DNA from: Acinetobacter sp. MB5
GTDB taxonomy: Bacteria; Pseudomonadota; Gammaproteobacteria; Pseudomonadales; Moraxellaceae
DNA length: 64,000 nt
Reading direction: 5' to 3'
NCBI RefSeq assembly: GCF_003261585.1
Contig: NZ_POVU01000001.1
Span: 486,274-550,273, forward strand
Position 1 is the first letter of the stretch, and every line of letters begins with the position of its first letter. The notes under the pieces were generated by a model that worked only from the letters and a program-made list of their open reading frames with translations, was not told the DNA's origin and did not search any database. Below are positions 18,045 to 26,980 of this stretch, piece by piece. The position numbers and the translations under genes were made by a program.

Positions 18045-18506
18045 ATGACAGACAGCATCCAACTTCCAAATCAAACATTTCCAACAACAACAGGTGATAT
18101 CAACTTAGCTGAAGTGAATTCTGAATGGTTGATTGTTTATTTTTATCCAAAAGACTCAACCCCTGGTTGTACCACTCAAGCAGTTGATTTCTCGTGCATC
18201 CAAGATCAATTTACAGAACAAGGTGCAACAATTTTTGGTATTTCTCGTGATTCGGTTAAATCACATCAGAACTTTACTGAAAAACAGGCATTAAAAATTG
18301 AACTGATTAGCGATAAAGAAGAAGCGCTCTGCCAGCATTTCGATGTGATTAAAGAAAAAAATATGTATGGCAAAAAAGTGATGGGCATTGAACGCTCAAC
18401 CTTTATTTTCCATAACGGCAAGCTAGTTAAGGAATATCGTAAGGTCAAAGCTGCAGGTCATGCAGAACAAGTTCTTGCTGATTTAAAAGCTTTGAAAGCA
18501 GCCTAA
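18045..18506 (+). CDS. bcp: Bcp/PrxQ-type peroxiredoxin
   Basis: Thiol peroxidase of 153 residues that reduces hydrogen peroxide and organic peroxides. The active site is KDSTPGCTTQA, with peroxidatic Cys42. The usual resolving Cys five residues on is Val47 here; another Cys lies at 51 and could serve instead, or the enzyme may use a partner thiol. RSTFIFHNGKLVKEYRKV is the typical C-terminal block. AAGGA lies 6 nt before ATG 18045. Confidence 0.92.
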   Translation: MTDSIQLPNQTFPTTTGDINLAEVNSEWLIVYFYPKDSTPGCTTQAVDFSCIQDQFTEQGATIFGISRDSVKSHQNFTEKQALKIELISDKEEALCQHFDVIKEKNMYGKKVMGIERSTFIFHNGKLVKEYRKVKAAGHAEQVLADLKALKAA

Positions 18507-18512
18507 CAAATT

Positions 18513-18536
18513 ATAGCTAGCCTGTGCGCTAGCTAT
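18513..18536. terminator. Hairpin between convergent bcp and nadM-like genes
   Basis: A perfect 9-bp stem, atagctagc / gctagctat, with loop ctgtgc, filling the 38-bp gap between convergent genes. There is no long T-run, so its strength is uncertain. Confidence 0.6.
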
Positions 18537-18544
18537 CTATATTC

Positions 18545-19111
18545 TTAAAAACGACTGCTATCTTGAGTTGCAAAGCGCCGCTGTAACTCTGCATAAATTG
18601 GCGTGGTTTGAAATTTCTCTAGAAACTTAATCGTACCTTGTGGGAAATATTGCGTCTGAATTTCACCACGATAATACGCTTCCCGCATCGGTGTCGCAGA
18701 AATCGAATCTTTCAAACTTTCGAGTTCAACCAAAGTCCAGTTTGGAAATAATTCTAAATAATAAGATGATTCATCTTTAAAGTGACCAATCAGTCCAATC
18801 TTGGCTTCTGCAGACGTTTTTTCAGCAACCAAATCTTTGACCAGCTTCACCCATTTCTGATCATCATAAACATCGACAACATGCACAAAAACAATACGTT
18901 GTTGATCTTCCTGAGAAAAGTTTGACAAAATCATCTGTTCACGTTCTTGTGCCAGAAACGGATTTTTAATACTGCGTTCTGGTTGAGCCGAACCTAAAGC
19001 AATAATAACTTTATGGCTTTGTTGCAATGCAATCTCAATGGTTTGCATGTGTGCCAGATGAAATGGTTGAAAACGCCCAATGAAAACAAGATAATCAAAG
19101 TGATACATCAT
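18545..19111 (-). CDS. nadM: NadM-like nicotinamide-nucleotide adenylyltransferase
   Basis: Nucleotidyltransferase of 188 residues of the cytidylyltransferase-like fold. It has the substrate motif GRFQPFHLAHM (HxxH at 18-21) and the C-terminal motif ISATPMR (137-143), both typical of NMN adenylyltransferases of the NadM/NadR type. It should join NMN and ATP to make NAD. The Nudix domain found in NadM-Nudix fusions is absent. A single-domain phosphopantetheine or related adenylyltransferase is less likely because of the NadM-like GxxxPERSIKNPF region. Confidence 0.75.
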   Translation of the reverse strand: MMYHFDYLVFIGRFQPFHLAHMQTIEIALQQSHKVIIALGSAQPERSIKNPFLAQEREQMILSNFSQEDQQRIVFVHVVDVYDDQKWVKLVKDLVAEKTSAEAKIGLIGHFKDESSYYLELFPNWTLVELESLKDSISATPMREAYYRGEIQTQYFPQGTIKFLEKFQTTPIYAELQRRFATQDSSRF

Positions 19112-19225
19112 AGGATATCAATAATTAAACCAAGGGATGGTGAAGTGTAATGATAAAGAATCATCGTGAAGCATAACAATTTACCATGTGAAAATCACGA
19201 AATACTGAAATAAAGGACATGAAAA

Positions 19226-20077
19226 ATGACTCTCACTTGTTTAACTCAAACTCATCAGCATTTACAGGCAGTCCTCGAAGATGGTGTGCTGACTTTAGCC
19301 ATTGACCGTGCTATTGCCAAAAATGCGATTTATAGCGGCTTATATTTATGGATTGCTCAGGCACTCGATCAAGCCGATAACAGTGATGAAGTCCGTGTTG
19401 TCATTCTGCGTGGTGCTGGCGATGACTTTACTGCAGGCAATGACATGCAGGACTTTCTCGAATCCATGCAGCAACCCGATGCAACACCCGCAGCAGAACA
19501 ACCTCCATTTGTTTTACTCAAATCAGCCGCTAAATTTTCCAAACCACTGATTATTGCAGTTAAAGGCGTGGCGATTGGTATTGGTGTGACTTTATTACTA
19601 CATGCAGATTTGGCTTTTGCAGATGAATCTGCGGTGTTCCAATTACCATTTGTCAGTCTAGGGCTTTCTCCTGAAGGTGGCGCAAGTAAATTACTGGTAC
19701 AACAGGTCGGCTATCATCATGCAGCGGCACTGCTCTTTACTGCACAAAAATTTGATGCGCATGCCGCAGAAAAATTTGGCCTGATTAATCAGGTATTCTC
19801 GAGTGAACATATGCATGCGCCATACCATTTAATGGCACTGATGGAACATCATGATGTTTATGATTTTTCAGATGAAACTGCCAAAAATATGGCGAAACTT
19901 CCAATTGCTTCACTCAAACAAACCAAGGCACTGATGAAGCAGAATTTACCAGAGATCTTGAAGTGGATTGATGAAGAAGCTGAAATTTTCATGCAGCGAG
20001 TCAAATCACCTGAGTTACATGAAGCAGTCAATGCTTTTTTAGAAAAACGTGAAGCTGACTTTTCAAAATTCAACTAA
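19226..20077 (+). CDS. Enoyl-CoA hydratase/isomerase family protein
   Basis: Crotonase-fold protein of 283 residues. Oxyanion-hole regions are FTAGNDMQDF and GVAIGIGVTLLLHADLAFA, and SLGLSPEGGASKLL corresponds to the catalytic-acid loop (Glu in SPEGG). It probably acts in fatty-acid or aromatic-acid beta-oxidation, but the substrate cannot be told from sequence. AAGGA lies about 9 nt before the ATG. It is a single gene, divergent from the nadM-like gene. Confidence 0.85.
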   Translation: MTLTCLTQTHQHLQAVLEDGVLTLAIDRAIAKNAIYSGLYLWIAQALDQADNSDEVRVVILRGAGDDFTAGNDMQDFLESMQQPDATPAAEQPPFVLLKSAAKFSKPLIIAVKGVAIGIGVTLLLHADLAFADESAVFQLPFVSLGLSPEGGASKLLVQQVGYHHAAALLFTAQKFDAHAAEKFGLINQVFSSEHMHAPYHLMALMEHHDVYDFSDETAKNMAKLPIASLKQTKALMKQNLPEILKWIDEEAEIFMQRVKSPELHEAVNAFLEKREADFSKFN

Positions 20078-20089
20078 AACTCACTCTAC

Positions 20090-20114
20090 AGCAGGTCTAG
20101 TTCATAGGCCTGCT
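20090..20114 (+). terminator. Hairpin after the enoyl-CoA hydratase gene
   Basis: A 10-bp stem, agcaggtcta / taggcctgct (one wobble), loop gttca, with a modest pyrimidine tail. Confidence 0.65.
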
Positions 20115-20193
20115 CTCTTTACAACAAAATCCCACATGCAAGTTTCCTCCAGATTGCAGATAATGCTCTGATCTTGTTGAGCGATAATGAAAT

Positions 20194-20949
20194 ATGAGCA
20201 CCTCAGATCTTACAAAAACGCGTTACCACGAAGCTGCACCGACTGATATTGATGTCAATCAATTTAAAAAAGTGGTTGAAAGCCGCCGTTCGGTACGTAA
20301 ATTTACGGACACCCCAATTCCTGCTGAAGTTTTAGATCAATGCCTCGACTGGGCAATGCTCGCTCCAAGTTCATCCAACCTACAACCGTGGATGTTTTAT
20401 GTCGTTCAATCGACTCAAAAGAAAGCACAACTGGTCAAAGCCTGTATGGGGCAGTTGGCTGCCCGAACTGCATCTGAACTGATTGTTTGCGTAGCACGTA
20501 CTGACCGTATCGATGAAATGGCAAAGAAAAATCTGAGTCATTTCCCGATGCCTAAAACGCCAAAAGCGGTGCAACAGTATTACCGTTTTATTGGATATAA
20601 CTACCGCACAGGATTTTTGAACAGTATTGGCAATGCCAAGAAACTGGCGTTTAGCGTTGTTCGTCAATTTACACCGCTGCCTGTCACCGCATTTAATCCT
20701 GCGGATCGTCAACTTTGGGCTGTGAAAAGCACTGCCCTTGCCTGCGAAAATTTAGTTTTAGCACTTCGTGCTTATGGTTTTGACAGCTGTATGATGGAAG
20801 GTTTTGATGAACCGCGTGTGCGCAAAATTTTACAGCTCAGTGATGAAGAATACCCAGTGATGGTGATTGGTGCTGGGCAACGTGCCGAAGATGGTGTGTT
20901 TTTCCCACAATATCGTTTTGAGCGTGAGCTATTTATTCAGAAGGTTTAA
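20194..20949 (+). CDS. Nitroreductase family protein
   Basis: FMN-dependent oxidoreductase of 251 residues. The FMN-binding N terminus shows ESRRSVRKFTDTPIP and AMLAPSSSNLQPWMFYVV, and the C-terminal block has ALACENLVLALRAYGFDSC and VMVIGAGQRAEDGVF. The family reduces nitroaromatics, quinones or enones; the natural substrate is not evident. The gene stands alone and is followed by a cluster of three hairpins. Confidence 0.85.
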   Translation: MSTSDLTKTRYHEAAPTDIDVNQFKKVVESRRSVRKFTDTPIPAEVLDQCLDWAMLAPSSSNLQPWMFYVVQSTQKKAQLVKACMGQLAARTASELIVCVARTDRIDEMAKKNLSHFPMPKTPKAVQQYYRFIGYNYRTGFLNSIGNAKKLAFSVVRQFTPLPVTAFNPADRQLWAVKSTALACENLVLALRAYGFDSCMMEGFDEPRVRKILQLSDEEYPVMVIGAGQRAEDGVFFPQYRFERELFIQKV

Positions 20950-20992
20950 ATCGATCTTGCCTATCGATTTTCCAATTATTCGATACACGTAA

Positions 20993-21083
20993 GGCGACAT
21001 GGATGTCGCCGTTTGATTGTGGTACATGGATGTGCCATCAATCAAACAGAGGGCTTTTGTTACTTTTCGCCCATGAAAAGTAA
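20993..21083. repeat. Cluster of three consecutive palindromes
   Basis: Hairpin 1 is ggcgaca/tgtcgcc (20993-21010), hairpin 2 is gtttgattg...caatcaaac with an inner ggtaca/tgtgcc (21011-21047), and hairpin 3 is ttacttttc/gaaaagtaa (21060-21083). Hairpins 1 and 2 share the tetraloop TGGA and the core acatggatgt, so one looks like a diverged copy of the other. They lie between convergent genes and may also act as a transcription stop. The form is that of REP-like repeats. Confidence 0.65.
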
Positions 21084-21116
21084 GACACCATGAATACAAC
21101 ACAAAATCATTTTTAA

Positions 21117-21440
21117 TCATACAAGGGATTCAATATCCACCATTTGAATAAACTCAAAAGCAGGTTCTTCATAAGGATGACTGGCTTGCAATGCTTGGGC
21201 AACCTGCTTGGCTTGCGCTTCAGGAACAATCGTTTCTACACGCCACTCTTCAAGTTGTTCAAGCTGATCGAGTTGTCCTAAAAATGGGTCTGCACATTTC
21301 ACAGGTTTAAACTGTCCAATGCCTTTCACTTGCCACGCACACTGTTCATAGTTGCCGATGCCACCTGCACCCGCAGCAAAAATGGCGTGTTTGGTTGATT
21401 CAAGATGACTTTCGGGGACGTAGTAGATAAGTTTAAGCAT
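21117..21440 (-). CDS. Nif3 insertion-domain-like (YqfO/PII-like) protein
   Basis: Protein of 107 residues resembling the CutA/PII-like domain inserted in YqfO-type Nif3 proteins, here free-standing. Characteristic pieces are KLIYYVPESHLESTKHAIFAAGAGGIGNYEQCAW (in parts), GQFKPVKCADPFLGQ, RVETIVPEAQ and ALQASHPYEEPAFEF. The HPYEEPAF block is typical. The function of the stand-alone form is unknown; a metal or nucleotide-linked regulatory role is conjecture. Confidence 0.75.
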   Translation of the reverse strand: MLKLIYYVPESHLESTKHAIFAAGAGGIGNYEQCAWQVKGIGQFKPVKCADPFLGQLDQLEQLEEWRVETIVPEAQAKQVAQALQASHPYEEPAFEFIQMVDIESLV

Positions 21441-21492
21441 AATAATTAACTAAATAACTAGGGGAATCTAAAATCATTACAAATTATTTATT

Positions 21493-22050
21493 TTATATAT
21501 CAGAAAAACCAAATTCAAATCCAGTTAATATTTTACTTTGTTTATTGAACTTATAGAGGGCGTAATAAGATGGCATATTATTATTTCTCAAAAGAGGAGA
21601 ATTTTGATCTTCTGTATAGTATTTTAATATGAGTGAATCTTTATCATTATATTGTTTTTTCGGAACACCCATATTTTTAACAAAATCAGCATAATGCATA
21701 CCAATAAAATTTTGATTTTGTGTAATAAATTTTTCAACATTCAACTTATTAATAAGCCTACCATAGGCTAATCTATTTGGAGTAGTTACTATTATTCGCT
21801 GTACATTCAAACTAGACCCACCACAACAAAAATCCAAAATTAAAATTTGATCATTATTTTTATTAGAAAAATAAATTTTCTCTCCTGATGATTCGAACTT
21901 TATATTTTTATTATAAAATTTAGACTTTTCAAAATTGTGCGCTATTTTAATATTATGACTAAGAACATCTTGATCAAATTTAAAATGATTATCTTGGGCG
22001 TTAATATTAAAGCTAAAAAATAACAATCCAATTAAAATAATTTTTCTCAT
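21493..22050 (-). CDS. Hypothetical exported protein, AT-rich
   Basis: Protein of 185 residues with a signal peptide (cleavage likely after FNINA, about residue 18). The mature part is rich in Asn, Lys, Phe and Tyr, with two adjacent cysteines (DFCCGGSS, about residues 74-75). I do not recognise a family. Base composition is visibly more AT-rich than the core genes on either side, and with its neighbour at 22094 it forms a small island of unknown genes between the Nif3-like gene and purL, suggesting later acquisition. Confidence 0.65.
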   Translation of the reverse strand: MRKIILIGLLFFSFNINAQDNHFKFDQDVLSHNIKIAHNFEKSKFYNKNIKFESSGEKIYFSNKNNDQILILDFCCGGSSLNVQRIIVTTPNRLAYGRLINKLNVEKFITQNQNFIGMHYADFVKNMGVPKKQYNDKDSLILKYYTEDQNSPLLRNNNMPSYYALYKFNKQSKILTGFEFGFSDI

Positions 22051-22093
22051 ATTTGTCTCACTTAAAGTTCAAATAATTTCACTTTGTAAATTT

Positions 22094-22771
22094 TTATAAA
22101 TCAGTTATAGACATCAATTCTTTGTGAATCACATAAAGCTTTGCATAAGCATCTATTGCATTATGAATGTCTTGTTTAACGACCAAAAAATCAGATTGAG
22201 GTTTTCTCTGAGCTTCAATCATGGCATCTGTTAAATGTAATGATAAAGCCTGTGGTGTCCATAAATTATCTAAGGAATATGGCTGATTTTGCATTTGAGT
22301 AATAAATGCTAGATAAGTATATTGTTGCTTAATTAGAATTTTAAAAACTTTCTCAATATCATCTCGCAACTCTACCACACAATCAAATGACTGAATTGCC
22401 CCATAAAGTTGACAAAATCCCTCTACACGCTCATCAACTTTAGATGAACTCCTCCAAGTACCACCAAAATTTAAAGTTTGTGGCAACATCAATCTAAATA
22501 GCTCAATTCGTGCTTGTTTTAGGCTTTCAATCGTTTGATATGCTTCATCTTTTAATTCTCTCAGCTTCACTGCGTTCCCTGCAATCGAAAACTCTTGAAT
22601 TTCCGAAGAAAAATAAATGATTAAACTTAATACTATTCCACCTAAAACTAATGCAACAAACTCAGCTCCTGCAAGCTTTCCAATGAACAGTAACCATACT
22701 GCCCCACCTATACAAAATAAACTCAGAGAAATACCGAGAAAAATTGAAAAGCCTGATTTTTTTGATGGCAT
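22094..22771 (-). CDS. Hypothetical two-pass membrane protein
   Basis: Protein of 225 residues starting at ATG 22771 (GGA upstream; an in-frame TTG at 22786 is less likely). It has two membrane segments near the N terminus (about 6-28 and 34-55) and a long cytoplasmic helical region (EIQEFSIAGNAVKLRELKDEAYQTIESLKQARIE in parts) likely to form a coiled coil. No enzyme motif is visible. It precedes the AT-rich exported protein by about 40 nt on the same strand and may share its transcript. Confidence 0.65.
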   Translation of the reverse strand: MPSKKSGFSIFLGISLSLFCIGGAVWLLFIGKLAGAEFVALVLGGIVLSLIIYFSSEIQEFSIAGNAVKLRELKDEAYQTIESLKQARIELFRLMLPQTLNFGGTWRSSSKVDERVEGFCQLYGAIQSFDCVVELRDDIEKVFKILIKQQYTYLAFITQMQNQPYSLDNLWTPQALSLHLTDAMIEAQRKPQSDFLVVKQDIHNAIDAYAKLYVIHKELMSITDL

Positions 22772-22840
22772 ATTTTTATTTTCCAATTTATAAATTTAGT
22801 GAATCAACACTATCAGCATAAACTGATTTACAGGCAAAGA

Positions 22841-22865
22841 AAAAGCCACCTCTTGGTAGCTTTTT
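22841..22865 (-). terminator. Rho-independent terminator after purL
   Basis: On the minus strand the stem is aaaagctacc / ggtggctttt with loop aaga and a T-run. The single non-Watson-Crick position is a G-U wobble on this strand but an A-C mismatch on the other, so it acts for purL. Confidence 0.85.
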
Positions 22866-22885
22866 CAACTCGGCTAAATCAATGA

Positions 22886-25800
22886 TTAACCAATAAATTT
22901 ACGTGCGTTACGGAACATACGCAACCATGCACCATCTTCAGTCCAACCATCAGGCGACCAAGAATGTTGAATCGCACGGAAGTTACGTTCAGGGTGCGGC
23001 ATCATAATCGTTGCACGACCATCTTTAGAGGTTACACCTGTAATCGCATCTGGTGAACCGTTCGGGTTCAACGGATAATGCTGCGTTGGCTGACCATGAC
23101 TGTCGACATAACGCAAAGTCACTTGATTGCCTGCTTGCAAGCTTGCCAAGTTCTCAGGACTTGCGACAACAAGACCTTCACCATGTGCAACCGCGATTGG
23201 TAAAATCGAACCTTCCATGTCTTGCAACAACACAGACGCTGATTTTTCGACACGGACATTGACTGCACGCGCTTCAAATACTTCTGATGTGTTACGGTGG
23301 AAGCGAGGCCAAGCTTCTGCACCTGGAATGAGCGGTGCAAGTTGTGAAATCATTTGACAGCCGTTACACACACCTAAAGTGAATGTGTCTTGGCGGTTAA
23401 AGAATTTCTCGAATTGATCACGCAGTTTTGCATTGAACAACACTGATTTTGCCCAACCACCACCAGCGCCTAGTACATCACCGTAAGAGAAACCACCACA
23501 AGCCACCAAGCCTTCAAAGTCATTTAAGTCAACGCGACCAGCGAGCAAATCACTCATATGAACATCGACTGTGTTAAAGCCCGCTTTGTCAAACGCAGCA
23601 GCCATTTCAGTCTGACCATTGACACCTTGTTCACGCAAGATCGCCATGCTTGGACGGCGAAGGTTCAAGAATGGTGCTTCAACAGGTTCATTTAAGTCAT
23701 ACGTTGGTTGTGCAATCAAACCTTTGTGGTTTTTGTCAGCAATCAATGCAAATTCTTGATCCGCAGTTTCAGAGTTATCACGTAAACGCTGGATTTGATG
23801 TGAAACTTCTGTCCATGCCTGTTGTAATTCAACACGCTCTAAAGTCAAACCATTTACATTTAACTGATCGCTGTTGTTGACTTGACCAACAACCGCAATT
23901 GCATCTTTCAAGCTTGATGCTGCAATTTCAGCTTCAAGTGCAGCCCAATCTGTTGCTTTGATTTGTACCACTGCACCAATTTCTTCAGCAAACAAGCTTT
24001 CAGTGCTTTGGTTTTCCAAAGCCACACCTAGGCGTGAAGTGAACATCATTTCAGCAACAGTTGCCAACAAACCACCATCACCGATGTCATGGTAAGCCTG
24101 AATCAGACCACGGTTGTTCCAGTCCTGAATCAATGCAAAGAATGCTTTGAAGTCATCGAAGCTGTCCACATCAGGAGTGACTGAACCGATTGCTTTATAC
24201 ACTTGCGCAAGGATCGAACCACCTAAACGGAACTGACCTTTTGACAAATCAATACGCACAAGTACTGAATCATCCAGTTGTTTCAACTCTGGAGTCAATG
24301 TTTTACGAACATCTAAAACAGGTGCAAATGCAGTAATGACACCTGTCATTGGTGAAGTGACAGCTTTATCGACACCTTCATCTGTCCAAGTGGTACGCAT
24401 TGAAAGTGAGTCTTTACCGACTGGAATCGCAATGCCTAACGCTGGGCACATTTCCATACCAATCGCTTTTACACCTTCAAATAAAGCTTGGTCTTCACCT
24501 TGCTGACCTGCTGCTGCCATCCAGTTCGCAGACAATTTAATGTCGCTGATCTGTTCAATGTTGGCACACATGATGTTTGAAATGGCTTCAGCCACAGCCA
24601 AACGTGCAGATGCTGCTGGGTTGAGCAATGCAACGGGTGGACGTTCGCCCATTGCCATCGCTTCACCTGTGTAACCTTCAAGGCTTGTAGTTGTTACTGC
24701 TGCATCAGCAACAGGAACCTGCCAGCGACCCACGAGTTGGTCACGTGCAACCATACCTGTAATTGAGCGGTCACCGATGGTGATCAAGAATGATTTAGAT
24801 GCAACAGTCGGGTTTTTCAAGACACGGAAGATCGCATCTTTTAAGTCCACTTGAGCAGCATCAAAATCGTCGCCTTGACGCTCGATAGTTTCGTATGAAC
24901 GACTCATACGTGGTGTGCCACCCAACATCACTTGCATTGGCATATCCACCGCTTTGTTTTCAAACAATGGATCTTCAACCGTCAAGTGGCGCGCTTCAGT
25001 CGCTTCACCCAATACCGCAAACGGACAGCGTTCACGCGCACAAATCGATTCAAACTGTGCCAAAGATTCTGGACGAATCGCCAAAACATAACGTTCTTGT
25101 GCTTCGTTTGACCAGATCTCCATTGGAGACATACCTGGTTCAAGCGATGGAATCTTACGTAAGTTCAATACTGCACCTAACTCGTGATCATTCACAAGTT
25201 CAGGCATTGCATTGGATAAACCACCCGCACCCACATCATGTACAGACACGATTGGGTTAGCATCTTCCAAGCGCCAGCACGTATCGATCACTTCTTGGCA
25301 ACGGCGTTCCATTTCTGGGTTTTCACGTTGTACCGAAGCAAAGTCAAGGCTTTCACCCATCGTACCGCTATCTACAGAAGACGCTGCACCACCACCCAAA
25401 CCGATCAACATCGCAGGGCCACCAAGGACAATCAGTAAATCACCTGGTTGAATCGCATCTTTTTCAACGTGGTCAGGGCGAATGTTACCGTAACCACCCG
25501 CAATCATGATTGGCTTATGGAAGCCTTTCACATCACCGTTGACGTTTTGTTCAAAAGTACGGAAATAACCATTTAACGCAGGACGACCAAATTCGTTGTT
25601 AAACGCTGCACCACCCAACGGCCCTTCGATCATGATTTGTAATGGCGATGCCATACGTGAAGGTTTACCGTAGTTCTCTTCCCAAGGTTGTTCAAAACCA
25701 GGAATGTTCAAGTTCGATACTGTAAAGCCTGTTAAGCCTGCTTTTGGCTTACCACCACGACCTGTCGCGCCTTCATCACGAATTTCACCGCCCGAACCCG

Positions 25801-26722
25801 TTGCCGCACCTGCAAATGGAGAAATTGCAGTTGGGTGGTTGTGGGTTTCCACTTTCATCAAAATATGAGCCGCTTGGCTCTTATATTTATAGATGTAATG
25901 GCCTGTTTCTGCATCCTTTTTCGGGTAGAAACGCATGGTGTCATAACCGACAATCACCGAAGCATTGTCTTTATATGCCGACAACACGTCATTCGGTGAT
26001 TCTTTATAGGTATTTTTAATCATTTGGAACAAAGACAATGGTTGTTTTTCACCATCGATTGTCCATTCTGAACCAAAGATTTTATGACGGCAGTGCTCAG
26101 AGTTGGCTTGAGCAAACATCATCAATTCGATGTCGTTCGGGTTACGACCTAATTTCGTGAATGCATCAGTTAAATAATCAATTTCTTGTTCTGATAATGC
26201 AAAACCAAACTCTTGGTTAGCAGTCACAAGCGCTTGCTTGCCTTCACCCAAAATATCAATTGAGTTTAATGGTTTTGGCGCAGTTTCTGAGAAAAGTGCT
26301 TGTGCATCATCTAAGTGTGCAAATACAGTCTCAGTCATGCGGTCATGCAATACCTGTTTCACCGCAGGAGAAACGTCGCTTACACCTTTTAGCGTAAATA
26401 AAAGACCACGCTCTAAACGGTGTACAGGGGTATTACAGTTTTGGAAAATATCCGTCGCTTTAGACGACCACGGTGAAATTGTCCCAACACGTGGAGTCAC
26501 CAAAATTTGAATTTCATCGGCTGCAACTTGGCGCAACTCGAAAGACTGACCATCATTTAAAAGTTGTAAAGCTGACTGATATTGCTGCTCGTTGAGCGCT
26601 TGATCAAACAGATAAACCCACTGGCTATCAAAAGATTGAACAGAACTAATTGACGTCAAACGTGATAATAGTTGAGTTTTCTTAAAAGAAGAATGCGCTG
26701 AGGCACCGGCCACGATAAACAT
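22886..26722 (-). CDS. purL: PurL, phosphoribosylformylglycinamidine synthase (large, single-chain)
   Basis: Converts FGAR, glutamine and ATP to FGAM, the fourth step of purine synthesis. It has 1278 residues, the full proteobacterial fused form (E. coli 1295), so no separate purQ or purS is expected. The synthetase core shows [20 protein letters not shown] and [15 protein letters not shown]; the C-terminal glutaminase has its nucleophile Cys at about 1119 in GVCNGCQMI and HGEG / HPERNFR near the end. It is a single transcription unit ending in a strong terminator. Confidence 0.98.
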   Translation of the reverse strand: MFIVAGASAHSSFKKTQLLSRLTSISSVQSFDSQWVYLFDQALNEQQYQSALQLLNDGQSFELRQVAADEIQILVTPRVGTISPWSSKATDIFQNCNTPVHRLERGLLFTLKGVSDVSPAVKQVLHDRMTETVFAHLDDAQALFSETAPKPLNSIDILGEGKQALVTANQEFGFALSEQEIDYLTDAFTKLGRNPNDIELMMFAQANSEHCRHKIFGSEWTIDGEKQPLSLFQMIKNTYKESPNDVLSAYKDNASVIVGYDTMRFYPKKDAETGHYIYKYKSQAAHILMKVETHNHPTAISPFAGAATGSGGEIRDEGATGRGGKPKAGLTGFTVSNLNIPGFEQPWEENYGKPSRMASPLQIMIEGPLGGAAFNNEFGRPALNGYFRTFEQNVNGDVKGFHKPIMIAGGYGNIRPDHVEKDAIQPGDLLIVLGGPAMLIGLGGGAASSVDSGTMGESLDFASVQRENPEMERRCQEVIDTCWRLEDANPIVSVHDVGAGGLSNAMPELVNDHELGAVLNLRKIPSLEPGMSPMEIWSNEAQERYVLAIRPESLAQFESICARERCPFAVLGEATEARHLTVEDPLFENKAVDMPMQVMLGGTPRMSRSYETIERQGDDFDAAQVDLKDAIFRVLKNPTVASKSFLITIGDRSITGMVARDQLVGRWQVPVADAAVTTTSLEGYTGEAMAMGERPPVALLNPAASARLAVAEAISNIMCANIEQISDIKLSANWMAAAGQQGEDQALFEGVKAIGMEMCPALGIAIPVGKDSLSMRTTWTDEGVDKAVTSPMTGVITAFAPVLDVRKTLTPELKQLDDSVLVRIDLSKGQFRLGGSILAQVYKAIGSVTPDVDSFDDFKAFFALIQDWNNRGLIQAYHDIGDGGLLATVAEMMFTSRLGVALENQSTESLFAEEIGAVVQIKATDWAALEAEIAASSLKDAIAVVGQVNNSDQLNVNGLTLERVELQQAWTEVSHQIQRLRDNSETADQEFALIADKNHKGLIAQPTYDLNEPVEAPFLNLRRPSMAILREQGVNGQTEMAAAFDKAGFNTVDVHMSDLLAGRVDLNDFEGLVACGGFSYGDVLGAGGGWAKSVLFNAKLRDQFEKFFNRQDTFTLGVCNGCQMISQLAPLIPGAEAWPRFHRNTSEVFEARAVNVRVEKSASVLLQDMEGSILPIAVAHGEGLVVASPENLASLQAGNQVTLRYVDSHGQPTQHYPLNPNGSPDAITGVTSKDGRATIMMPHPERNFRAIQHSWSPDGWTEDGAWLRMFRNARKFIG

Positions 26723-26980
26723 GTTGATTTTGGCTCCACGGGCTTGTCGTTAATGACGTTACCGCAATGTGACTTAGAGAGAGCGCATATTCTACTGTGA
26801 AAAGCCAAAATCAGCTAGATCAAGAATCAGGATTATGTAAACGAATTTCCATGAAGTCTTTATTTTTTCGATATATTTTTTTTACACTGCTCATTTAAAA
26901 CACAATTTTTTTTTTAAATTGATCTAACTGTATAACAAATAGGCAACAGAAATACCTTATTCGGCAGCCTATCTTCAGAT

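Noticed and set aside
24895..25260. Open frames of up to 121 codons opposite purL.
   Set aside because: They are shadows of purL codons on the other strand. None has a start signal or family match.
26723..26980. The gap between purL and the SWIM protein gene as a possible small-RNA locus.
   Set aside because: AT-rich sequence with A and T runs but no convincing promoter-hairpin-T-run set.
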